From: Candidatus Rhodoferax randersensis
Lineage (GTDB): Bacteria > Pseudomonadota > Gammaproteobacteria > Burkholderiales > Burkholderiaceae_C
NCBI GenBank assembly: GCA_016718155.1
Contig: JADKEH010000046.1
Location: forward strand, 119,573 to 183,572
Direction of reading: 5' to 3'
DNA: 64,000 bases
A model generated the notes under the pieces. The model did no database searches and was not told where the DNA came from. It saw only the letters and a program-made list of their open reading frames with translations. A program made the translations under genes and the position numbers. Of the stretch, positions 43,893 to 53,890 are shown in pieces; the first letter of the stretch is position 1; every line of letters starts with the position of its first letter.

Positions 43893-44951
43893 TTAACGCA
43901 GCTTGGGGTCCAGCGCATCGCGCAGCGCATCGGTCAGCAGCGCGAAGGCCGTCACGAAAGCCGCCATGAAAGTGGTCGCTGCCACCAACTGCCACCACTT
44001 GCCCAGCACCAGCTCGGTTTGCGCCTCGGACAACATGGTGCCCCAACTGACCATGTCAATCGGTACGCCCAGGCCCAGGTAGGACAGTATGACTTCGGCC
44101 TTGATGAAACCCACCACGTGCAGGCTGAGCTGCACCAGCACCACGTGGCTGATGTTGGGCAGGATGTGGGTGAACATGCGCGAGGCGTGACTGGCGCCAA
44201 TCGCCTCGGCCGCGCGCACGTACTCGCGCGAGCGATGTTTCATGTACTCAGCGCGCACCAGCCGGTAGATGCCGGTCCAACCGACCAGGCTCAGGATGAT
44301 CACCACCGTCCACACACCGCTGCCCAGCGTGCCCGCCAGCGGGCCGGACTTCAGCACCGCAGCCAGTGCGAACACCAGCAGGATGTAGGGGATGGCTGTG
44401 AAAACGTTGTAAACCCATTCCAGGAAGTCGCCAATCCGGCCGCCAAAATAGCCACCGATGGCCCCCAGCACCGTGCCGATCAGGGTCGCCATCAAGGCCG
44501 CCGCCAGGCCCACAGTAATGGACACCTGGGCACCCTTGATCACCTTTGAGAGGACGTCGCGGCCCAACTGGTCGCCGCCAAAGGGCAGCGTGTCGGACTT
44601 CTCGGTGGTGGTGGTCTTGAACTTGGCGGCACGCTCGGCCCACTCCTGGTAGCGCGGTGCCAGTGGGTCCACGTCGCTGATATCGACATTGGCGCCGGCG
44701 ATGCTGTCGATCACCGCGCTTTGGGAGCCGTCCTCAATCTTGCCGACAAAGTGCGGCGGCGCGAACGGCGTGCCGACTTCTTTTTGCCAGCCTTTGGCCA
44801 CTAGGCCAAGCTGGGCCAGCAACACCAGGGCGATGAAAAAGGCGGTGATCGACAAGGACACCATGGCTACGCGGTCGTGCTTCAGTCGGGTCCAGGCCTG
44901 CACCCACACGCCGGGCGACTTGGGTAGCGCGTGTACGAGATCGGTAGTCAT
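43893..44951 (-). CDS. Peptide ABC transporter permease (YejE/DppC-like)
   Basis: A 352-residue inner-membrane protein. After TM1 (VAMVSLSITAFFIALVLLAQLG) a periplasmic loop of about 85 residues precedes the core, as in YejE. FGGDQLGRDVLSKVIKGAQVSITVGL and the EAA loop EYVRAAEAIGASHASRMFTHILPN contact the ATPase. It ends DALRDALDPKLR. The start overlaps the YejB-like permease stop by four bases. Confidence 0.92.
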   Translation of the reverse strand: MTTDLVHALPKSPGVWVQAWTRLKHDRVAMVSLSITAFFIALVLLAQLGLVAKGWQKEVGTPFAPPHFVGKIEDGSQSAVIDSIAGANVDISDVDPLAPRYQEWAERAAKFKTTTTEKSDTLPFGGDQLGRDVLSKVIKGAQVSITVGLAAALMATLIGTVLGAIGGYFGGRIGDFLEWVYNVFTAIPYILLVFALAAVLKSGPLAGTLGSGVWTVVIILSLVGWTGIYRLVRAEYMKHRSREYVRAAEAIGASHASRMFTHILPNISHVVLVQLSLHVVGFIKAEVILSYLGLGVPIDMVSWGTMLSEAQTELVLGKWWQLVAATTFMAAFVTAFALLTDALRDALDPKLR

Positions 44952-45886
44952 TTCAGCGTCACCCTTGGATCAACAAACTTGTACAGCACATCGGTAATCA
45001 GGTTGATCACCATCGTCAGCGCCGCCAGATAGACGGTGGCGGCTTGAATGACGGGATAGTCGCTGCGGTTGACGGCCACCAGAATCTCGCGGCCCAGGCC
45101 GGGGATGGAGAAGAACACTTCGATCAGGAACGAGCCGATGAAAACGCCCGGCAGGGTGGTGGCCACATTGGTCAGGATCGGGATCATGGCGTTGCGCAGC
45201 ACATGCTTGAGCATGATGGTGTTCTCCGACACACCCTTGGCCCGCGCCGTGCGAACGTAGTCCTGGCCGATTTCATCCAGGAAGAAGCTGCGGTACAGCC
45301 GGGTCTGTGGCGCCAGACTCACCAGCACCGCCAGGAACACCGGCAAGGGCGCGTAGGTGATCAGGTTCTTCCAGACGCTGTTGGTCCAGCCCTGCACCGG
45401 GAACCAGCCCAGCACGAAGCCAAACAGGTACTGGCCCACAATGATGTAGACCAGAAAACTGATCGACAGCGCCACCGTGGTCAGAATCATGATGGCGCGG
45501 TCGGTCAGGCTGCCGCGCACATAGGCCACCGCCAGGCCAGCCAGGATCGCCAGCACCACTTCGAGCACCAGAATCGGAATCATGATGGTCAAGGTGGCGG
45601 GTAGCCGGGTCGTGAAAATGGTGGCGATGGACTCGTTGGTGGTCCAGCTCTTGCCCCAGTTGAAGGTAAAGATCTGCTGGACAAATACCCAGAGTTGCTC
45701 CAGCACCGGCTTGTCCAGGCCCAGTTGAGCGCGCAGCGAGGCGATGCGCTCGGGCGAGGACTTGAGACCGGCCATGATTTCGACCGGATCACCGCCAAAG
45801 AACTTGAACAGGAAGAAGATGAGCAGGATGACCCCCAACAGGGTGGGGACCATCTGCCAGATGCGTCGCAGGATGTAGGAAAGCAT
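44948..45886 (-). CDS. Peptide ABC transporter permease (YejB/DppB-like)
   Basis: A 312-residue inner-membrane permease: MLSYILRRIWQMVPTLLGVILLIFFLFKFFGGDP is the conserved N-terminal helix; the EAA loop is DYVRTARAKGVSENTIMLKHVLRNAMIPILT, ending VDVLYKFVDPRVTLK-like (ITDVLYKFVDPRVTLK). First gene of the leftward transporter operon; its 91-bp upstream gap to the divergent solute-binding protein gene must hold promoters for both. Confidence 0.93.
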   Translation of the reverse strand: MLSYILRRIWQMVPTLLGVILLIFFLFKFFGGDPVEIMAGLKSSPERIASLRAQLGLDKPVLEQLWVFVQQIFTFNWGKSWTTNESIATIFTTRLPATLTIMIPILVLEVVLAILAGLAVAYVRGSLTDRAIMILTTVALSISFLVYIIVGQYLFGFVLGWFPVQGWTNSVWKNLITYAPLPVFLAVLVSLAPQTRLYRSFFLDEIGQDYVRTARAKGVSENTIMLKHVLRNAMIPILTNVATTLPGVFIGSFLIEVFFSIPGLGREILVAVNRSDYPVIQAATVYLAALTMVINLITDVLYKFVDPRVTLK

Positions 45887-45977
45887 ATTGTGTTTGACTT
45901 GGGGGAAACGCCCATGGATTTGCTGACGGGGGCGATTATGCTTGCACCCGATTGATTAGGCATTAGTGTTTCTTACT

Positions 45978-47786
45978 ATGAAAATTAAATTTTTGCGAGT
46001 TTTCTGCTGTGTTTCGGCGATTGCGCTGAGCGCAAGCGGTCTACAGGCGCAAGCCCGACCGACCGAAAAGGTGTTGCGCTACGCCTTTCCGATTGCCGAA
46101 ACCGGCTTTGATCCACAACAACTCTCTGACTTGTATTCGCGCGTGGTCGCGGCCAACATCTTTGACGGTTTGTACGACTACGACTATCTGGCGCGCCCGG
46201 TCAAGGTGCGTCCCAATGTGGCGGTCGGCATGCCGGTCATCAGCAGCGACGCCCGCACCATCACCGTGCGGATCAAGCCCGGCATCTACTTTGCGGATGA
46301 CCCGGCGTTCGAGGGCAGACAGCGGGAGCTGACGGCGCATGACTTCGTCTACAGCTACAAGCGTCACTACGATCCCAAGATCAAGAGCTACGCTTACAGC
46401 GACTTGGAAGAAGAGAAACTGGTGGGCATGGACGCCCTGAGGCGAGACGCGGAGAAGCCCGGCGCCAGTTTTGATTACGACAAGGAAGTGGAGGGCATCC
46501 GAGCGCTGGACCGTTACACCATCCAGTTTCAGACCAAGGAAGCGCGCCCGCGCTTCATTTACTTCTTGTCCGATCCCAGTCTTTTTGGCGCCGTTGCGCG
46601 CGAGGTGGTGGAGAAGTACGGTGACAAGATCATGGAGCACCCGGTGGGTAGCGGCCCGTTCAAGTTGGATCAGTGGACGCGTTCGTCCAAGATCAGCCTG
46701 ATCAAAAATCCGGCTTACCGCGAACACTACTACGAGGCCGAGCCGTCCGCCAACGACCCGAAGTCGCAAGCCATCTACCAGCAAATGAAGGGCAAGCGAC
46801 TGCCGATGGTGGACCGGGTGGAGATCTCCATCATTGAAGAGATCCAACCGCGTTGGTTGTCGTTCCTGGGCGCCGAGCAAGACCTGCTGGAGCGCCTGCC
46901 CAATGCCTTTGCCTATCAGGCCATCCCTAACAACCGCCTGGCGCCGAACTTGGTCAAGAAGGGCATTGGCATGGAGCGCGTGCCCAACCCGGATGTGACC
47001 GTGACCTATTTCAATATGGAAGACCCGATTGTTGGTGGCTACACGCCAGACCGGGTGGCGCTGCGTCGCGCGATTGGCTTGTCCTACAACGCTTCGGAAG
47101 AGATTCGCTTGCCCCGGCGCAACCAGGCGATTCCCGCCCAAGGCCCGATTCAGCCAACCACCTTTGGCTATGACCCCCAATTCAAGACCGAGATGAGTGA
47201 GTTCAGCCGAGCCAAGGCCGCAGCCTTGCTCGACATGTATGGCTACGTGGACAAAGATGGTGACGGCTGGCGCGATATGCCCGATGGAAGTCCCTTGCGC
47301 CTGCAATACTCCACCACGCCTACGGCCTCTGACCGCGAGCTCAATGAAATCTGGAAAAAGAACATGGATGCGGCGGGCATCAAGATCGAATTCAAGACCG
47401 GCAAATGGCCCGAGCACCTCAAGGCCGCTCGCGCGGGCAAGCTAATGATGTGGGGCCTGGGTTACAGCGCCGCCAACCCCGATGGGGCCGGCGCCCTGGC
47501 GCTGGCTTACGGGCCAGCCAAAGGGGAGGGCAACCTGCCGCGCTTCGAGAACGCCCAGTTCGACAAGCTCTATGAGAAACAGCAACTGATGCCTGACGGT
47601 CCCGAGCGTCTGGCCGTTATGCAACAGGCGGTCAAGATCATGGTGGCTTACATGCCCTACAAGTTCACCACGCATCGCATCCTGACCGACATGACTCAGC
47701 CCTGGCTGCTGGGCTATCGACGCCATCCGGTTGACAGCGGGTTCTGGAGATACGTCGATATCGACTTGAGCAAGGCGCCCAAATGA
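45978..47786 (+). CDS. Peptide ABC transporter solute-binding protein (YejA-like)
   Basis: A 602-residue periplasmic protein with signal peptide MKIKFLRVFCCVSAIALSASGLQAQA. It belongs to the SBP family 5 (PRPTEKVLRYAFPIAETGFDPQQLSDLYSRVVAANIFDGLYDYDYLARP...; GSGPFKLDQWTRSSKISL; FNMEDPIVGGYTPDRVALRRAIGLSYN). It would capture peptides or related ligands for the divergently encoded YejBEF-like transporter. ATG 45978; a GTG four codons upstream is less likely. Its stop overlaps the start of a paralogue. Confidence 0.92.
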   Translation: MKIKFLRVFCCVSAIALSASGLQAQARPTEKVLRYAFPIAETGFDPQQLSDLYSRVVAANIFDGLYDYDYLARPVKVRPNVAVGMPVISSDARTITVRIKPGIYFADDPAFEGRQRELTAHDFVYSYKRHYDPKIKSYAYSDLEEEKLVGMDALRRDAEKPGASFDYDKEVEGIRALDRYTIQFQTKEARPRFIYFLSDPSLFGAVAREVVEKYGDKIMEHPVGSGPFKLDQWTRSSKISLIKNPAYREHYYEAEPSANDPKSQAIYQQMKGKRLPMVDRVEISIIEEIQPRWLSFLGAEQDLLERLPNAFAYQAIPNNRLAPNLVKKGIGMERVPNPDVTVTYFNMEDPIVGGYTPDRVALRRAIGLSYNASEEIRLPRRNQAIPAQGPIQPTTFGYDPQFKTEMSEFSRAKAAALLDMYGYVDKDGDGWRDMPDGSPLRLQYSTTPTASDRELNEIWKKNMDAAGIKIEFKTGKWPEHLKAARAGKLMMWGLGYSAANPDGAGALALAYGPAKGEGNLPRFENAQFDKLYEKQQLMPDGPERLAVMQQAVKIMVAYMPYKFTTHRILTDMTQPWLLGYRRHPVDSGFWRYVDIDLSKAPK

Positions 47787-49603
47787 ACTGCACTCCCTTT
47801 CGACTGTTGCCGATTCTCGGCGTTGTCTTGGCGACGCTGATGAACGTCGGCAACGCACAGGCCCAAAGCCGACCCACCGAAAAGGTGCTGCGCTACGCCT
47901 TCCCCATCGCCGAGACCGGCTTTGACCCAGCGCAGTTGTCGGACCTGTACTCCCGCATCGTCACCTCCAACATCTTTGACGCGCTGTATCGCTACGACTA
48001 CCTGGCGCGGCCGGTCAAGGTGCGGCCCAACGTGGCAGTGGGCATGCCGGAGATCAGCGATGACTACCGGACCTACACGATCAAGATCAAGCCCGGTATC
48101 TACTTTGCCGACGACCCGGCCTTTGGCGGCAAGAAGCGCGAGCTGACCGCGCAAGACTTCGCCTACAGCTACAAGCGTATTTTTGATCCCAAGAGCAAGA
48201 GCCCGAGCTACGGCGATCTGGAGGCGGCCAAGCTGATCGGTATGGATGCGCTTCGCAAAGATGCCGAAGAAACCAGGCGCCAGCTTCAACTATGACACAG
48301 AGGTGGACGGCATATGCGCGCTGGACCGGTACACCATCCAGTTCAAACTTAAGGAAACACGGCCGCGTTTCATCTTCTACTCGCGGACCCCAGGCACTGG
48401 CGCGGTGGCGCGCGAAGTGGTTGAGATGTATGGTGACAAGATCATGGAGCACCCGGTGGGAACTGGTCCGTTCAAGTTGGATCAGTGGACGCGCTCGTCA
48501 AAGATGACCTTCGTCAGGAACCCCAATTACCGTGAGGAGTACTACGAGGCGGAGCCGCCGGCCGATGACGCCCACGCACAAGCGCTCTATCAGCAGATGA
48601 AGGGCAAACGTTTGCCCATGATGGACCGGGTCGAAGATCTCAATCATCGAAGAAAACCAGCCACGCTGGCTGTCGTTCTTGGGAAACGATCACGATTTCC
48701 TGATGTTCCTGCCGGAGGCCTTTGCCTACCAGGCTATCCCAAACAACCGTGTGGCCCCGAACTTGGCTAAACGCAACATCACCATGGAGCGAGTGGCCAT
48801 CCCTGACGTCACGGTGTCGTACTTCAACATGGACGACCCGATTGTCGGGGGCTACACGCCGGACAAGGTGGCCTTGCGCCGTGCCATTGCCCTGGCCTAC
48901 AACTCCGAGGAAGAAATCCGATTGCCCCGGCGCAACCAGGCCATCTTGGCGCAGGGACCGATGCAACCCAGCACCTATGGCTACGACCCCAAGTTTAAGA
49001 CTGAAATGAGCATGTTTGACCGTGCCCGCGCGGGGGCTTTGCTGGACATGTTTGGCTATGTGGACAAGGATGGAGACGGCTGGCGGGATATGCCCGACGG
49101 CAAGCCCTTGCTCTTGGAGTACGCGACCACACCCACCGCGCGAGATCGTGAGCTCAACGAGATCTGGAAGAAGAATATGAACGCCGTGGGCATCAATATC
49201 GCCTTCAAAACCGGCAAGTGGCCCGAGCACCTGAAGGCGGCACGTGCCGGCAAGCTGATGATCTGGGGCCTGGGGTTGAGTGCGATCCACGCCCGACGGC
49301 TCAGGCGCCATTGGTTTGGCCTATGGTCCTGCCAAGGGCGAGGGCAACCTGTCGCGGTTTCAGATGGCCGAGTTCGACAAGCTGTACGACCAGTCACAAT
49401 TGGTGATGCCAGATGGCCCCGAGCGCCTGGCCATGATGCAAAAGCTGGCCAAGATCATGGTGGCCTACATGCCCTACAAGTTCAACACCCACCGCATCCG
49501 CACCGACTTGATGCAGCCATGGTTGCTGGGATACCGCAGGCATCCGGTCAACCACGCATTCTGGAAGTATGTCGATATCGACCTGAGCAAGCTGCCCAAG
49601 TAG
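47783..49603 (+). pseudogene. Second solute-binding protein, tandem paralogue, with three frameshifts
   Basis: A diverged copy of the preceding gene: signal peptide MNCTPFRLLPILGVVLATLMNVGNAQA, then RPTEKVLRYAFPIAETGFDPAQLSDLYSRIVTSNIFDALY. The reading frame shifts by +1 near 48265 (after MDALRKDAE), 48645 (after KGKRLPMMDRVE) and 49282 (after GLGLSA); each is explained by one extra base. Rejoined, it matches the paralogue to the last residues (YVDIDLSKLPK). No large deletion is present. Either recent decay or insertion-type sequence errors. If intact it could broaden ligand range. Confidence 0.85.
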
Positions 49604-49650
49604 GCAAGCAAACGGTCGCGCCGGCTTCGGCAGGGCGCGGTCAATAGCAG

Positions 49651-50142
49651 TCAATAGCGCTCGGACGGCGGGTCACGCGACAGGTCCAGCCCCTGCCCGG
49701 TGCGCTGGACCACGTTGTTTGCGTCCAGGTAGACCCAAAACAGCAGGTCTTCAAAATCGCGCCAGCGGTAGGTCAGGATGTCGCTGGGCCACGATGCCAC
49801 CCGGTCCACCATGGCCGGTGGGCCGAACTCGCGTTCCACATCGGCTCGAGTCCACTTGCCAACCTCGATGCTGGCAAACGCAGTGGCGGTGAGCACCTGG
49901 CGGGCGTCCGCCACCCGACCGGTGGCGTCCAGATCGACCATGATGGCTTGTTGGCCGGCCGCGTACTGCCAGCGGGTAAATGCGCCGATAGGCACGACCC
50001 GGCTGGGCGCGCCCAAACGGGCGGTGACTTCGTCGCGTGTCATGCCGGGCTTGACCGGGCTCAGAACGGCGCAGCCCGACAGCAGCGCGGCGCAGACCAA
50101 TGCCAGCGGTGCATGCTTGAAGGTGTTGAGAATCGTGTGCAT
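49651..50142 (-). CDS. Outer-membrane lipoprotein with BamE/OmlA-like repeats
   Basis: A 163-residue protein. MHTILNTFKHAPLALVCAALLSGCAVL is a lipoprotein signal (lipobox LSGC). Two SmpA/BamE-like motifs follow: VKPGMTRDEVTARLGAPSRVVPIGAFTRWQYA (about 30-60) and VGKWTRADVEREFGPPAMVDRVASWPSDILTYRW. Such domains occur in outer-membrane lipoproteins; true BamE is shorter and lies elsewhere. It follows the amidase gene on the same strand, 30 bp away. Confidence 0.8.
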   Translation of the reverse strand: MHTILNTFKHAPLALVCAALLSGCAVLSPVKPGMTRDEVTARLGAPSRVVPIGAFTRWQYAAGQQAIMVDLDATGRVADARQVLTATAFASIEVGKWTRADVEREFGPPAMVDRVASWPSDILTYRWRDFEDLLFWVYLDANNVVQRTGQGLDLSRDPPSERY

Positions 50143-50172
50143 TGATACACTCCAATGGGTCTTAGGTCACCC

Positions 50173-51825
50173 TCAGGCTGGAAAGTTGCCCACGGTTCCT
50201 GCAAAAGTGGGGGCTCGCCGTTGCAGGCTGGCCTGCTCATAGGCATAGGCGAGCCGGACCAAGCGGGCGTCGCTGTAAGCGGTGCCCGCGAAGGACAGGC
50301 CTACCGGCAAGCCGTGCACAAAGCCGGCTGGCACCGTGATGTGTGGGTAACCCGCGACCGCCGCAGGCGATGAAAAGCTGCCTCCGTAGTGGTCACCGTT
50401 AATCACATCAGTCAGCCATGCCGGGCCGCCGGTGGGGGCCACCAGCGCGTCAAGCTGGTGCGCCTGCAGCACCTGGTCGATGCCCTCGGTGCGGGAGTAC
50501 CGATGGTTGTTGGCCAGCGCGTCCAGATACACCTGACCGCCAAGCCCGCCCTTGGCATTGGCTCGAATCAGGTACTCCTGCCCGAAGTGCCGCAGTTCGC
50601 GGGGTGCATGTTTTTCATTGAAGGCGATCAGATCGGCCATGTTGGCGATGGGCGCGCCGGGCGAAAACTCGGCCAGGTAAGCGGCGAGACCGGCCTTGAA
50701 TTCAACCAGCAGCACTTCAAGTTCGCTGTCTTGGTATTTGCTGGTGTTGGGAATCTCCACCGGGTCTACCAGTACCGCCCCTTGTGCGCGCAAAACCACC
50801 AAGGCCTGTTCGATCACCGCGTCCACTGCATCGTTGCTTCCGAAGAAGTTGCGGGCCACGCCAATGCGCGCGTCCTTGAGTGCGGACTTGTCCAGCGCCC
50901 GGGTCAAATCCTTCGCCAATGTTGTGGCGTGTCCATCAATTGGACTGTCGTGGTTGATCAGGGCCACCAACACGATGGCCGCGTCCGCGACGTGGCGCGT
51001 CATCGGGCCCGCGGTGTCTTGCGACTGAGCGATCGGGATGATGCCGCGTCCGCTCACCAGCCCGACGGTGGGCTTGAAACCGACCACGCCGCAAACGGAT
51101 GCTGGTGAGACGATAGAGCCATCGGTCTCGGTGCCGATCGTCACGGTCGCCAGGCTGGCCGCCACGGCGGCGGCCGAGCCCGAGCTCGAGCCGCTGGTGT
51201 TGCGATCGAGGGCATGCGGATTGCGCGCAAGGCCACCCCGCGCGCTCCAGCCACTGGTGGAGCGCGTCGAGCGCATGTTGGCCCATTCGCTCAGGTTGGT
51301 CTTGCCCAGGATGATGGCGCCAGCGGCGCGTAGTTGCTTGGCGACATCCGAGTCCCGCGTCACCGCCACGCCGTTGAGGGCCAGCGAACCGGCGCTGGTG
51401 CTCATCTTGTCGGCGGTGGCAATGTTGTCCTTCAGCAGCACGGGAATGCCGTGCAGCGGTCCGCGCGCGCCACGCTGGCGTCGCTCCCGGTCAATTTCGT
51501 CGCATTGGGCCAGGGCGTCGGGGTTGAGTTCGATGACGGCATTGAGGCGCGGACCAGAGCGGTCCAGCGCAGCGATGCGCTTAAGGTACATCTTGGCCAG
51601 TTGCCGGGCACTCAGTTGTCCGCTGGCCATGGCGGCCTGCAGTTGGGCCACGCTGCCATCCAGTAGTGATGGGGCGCCATCGGTAGGCACACTGGCAATG
51701 GCGTGGGGGGCTGCCGTGATCGACGTAGCGACGGCCGCGATGCCGCCGGTCGAGAGCCCTTGCTGCACGAAGCTGCGGCGAGTCATCGCGGTGTGTGCGG
51801 TTGGTATGGGATCGGACTTCGGCAC
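50173..51825 (-). CDS. Amidase (amidase signature family), Tat-exported
   Basis: A 550-residue hydrolase. The Ser-Ser-Lys triad is visible: Lys132 in GIPVLLKDNIAT, and the serine loop NTSGSSSGSAAAVAASLATVTIGTETDGSI around residues 205-235. A twin-arginine signal (MTRRSFVQQGLSTGGIAAVATS) begins at residue 14, so the enzyme is probably folded before export. GTG 51825 has AGGAG seven bases upstream and is chosen; ATG 51786 would begin right at the Tat motif. Substrate unknown. The gene's upstream side abuts the G/C-only tract. Confidence 0.9.
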   Translation of the reverse strand: MPKSDPIPTAHTAMTRRSFVQQGLSTGGIAAVATSITAAPHAIASVPTDGAPSLLDGSVAQLQAAMASGQLSARQLAKMYLKRIAALDRSGPRLNAVIELNPDALAQCDEIDRERRQRGARGPLHGIPVLLKDNIATADKMSTSAGSLALNGVAVTRDSDVAKQLRAAGAIILGKTNLSEWANMRSTRSTSGWSARGGLARNPHALDRNTSGSSSGSAAAVAASLATVTIGTETDGSIVSPASVCGVVGFKPTVGLVSGRGIIPIAQSQDTAGPMTRHVADAAIVLVALINHDSPIDGHATTLAKDLTRALDKSALKDARIGVARNFFGSNDAVDAVIEQALVVLRAQGAVLVDPVEIPNTSKYQDSELEVLLVEFKAGLAAYLAEFSPGAPIANMADLIAFNEKHAPRELRHFGQEYLIRANAKGGLGGQVYLDALANNHRYSRTEGIDQVLQAHQLDALVAPTGGPAWLTDVINGDHYGGSFSSPAAVAGYPHITVPAGFVHGLPVGLSFAGTAYSDARLVRLAYAYEQASLQRRAPTFAGTVGNFPA

Positions 51826-51911
51826 GGTGTGACTCCTGTCGGGATGTGAGGCTGACTAGCCATTGTGTCAGCGATGCCGGAGTCCCGCGTGCGCGCCCAG
51901 GTAGGGTCGGC

Positions 51912-53291
<1,380 letters not shown>

Positions 53292-53338
53292 AGCCCCTGT
53301 TTGCCGCTGATGGGCTCGCCCGTGTACCATGTTGTGCC

Positions 53339-53878
53339 ATGAAGGTCGATCCCGCCATTGTCCAGATTCACGCGGAGAACGTGCGTGCGGAAATTCTGCC
53401 GCCGATTACCGGCAAGAAACTGGACCCGGCGATTGTGGACAAGATCAAGCGCAACGTGCCGATCTTCGCCGGCATGCCGCCCGATTACCTGATGAGCACG
53501 CTGGCGCTGGCCGACCACTTTGCCGTCCAGGCCGGTAAGCCGGTCTTCAACGAAGGCGACATTGGCGGCGCTTTCTATGTGCTTGTGGCGGGTGAAGTGC
53601 GGGTTGAGAAGCTGCGTCACGGCACCGTGGTGGAGCTGGCGCGGATGGGCCCCGGTGAATGTTTTGGCGAGATGGCCCTGGTCGGTAGCCACACCCGTTC
53701 AGCCACCGTGCGCGCCTTGCGCGATTGCGTGGCCATGCGTTTTGAATGTGACAAGGTGGACGCCAATCCGCAGAGCGCCCACTTCATCTACCGCAACATC
53801 GCACGCGTGCTGGCGGCCCGGCTGGGTGAATCCAGCGTGCAACTGGCCGCGCTGGTGCAGCAAAGCAAGGCCGGCTGA
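53339..53878 (+). CDS. Cyclic nucleotide-binding domain protein (Crp-like, no HTH)
   Basis: A 179-residue protein. One cNMP-binding domain (about 40-160): VPIFAGMPPDYLMSTLALADHFAVQAGKPVFNEGDIGGAFYVLVAGEVRVEK, then the phosphate-binding cassette GECFGEMALVGSHTRSATVRAL. No helix-turn-helix follows, so it is not a CRP-type regulator. It may bind cAMP or another cyclic nucleotide and act with a partner. ATG 53339; the gene lies right after the G/C tract, so its promoter is not readable. Confidence 0.88.
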   Translation: MKVDPAIVQIHAENVRAEILPPITGKKLDPAIVDKIKRNVPIFAGMPPDYLMSTLALADHFAVQAGKPVFNEGDIGGAFYVLVAGEVRVEKLRHGTVVELARMGPGECFGEMALVGSHTRSATVRALRDCVAMRFECDKVDANPQSAHFIYRNIARVLAARLGESSVQLAALVQQSKAG

Positions 53879-53890
53879 GCCGGCCCGCCT

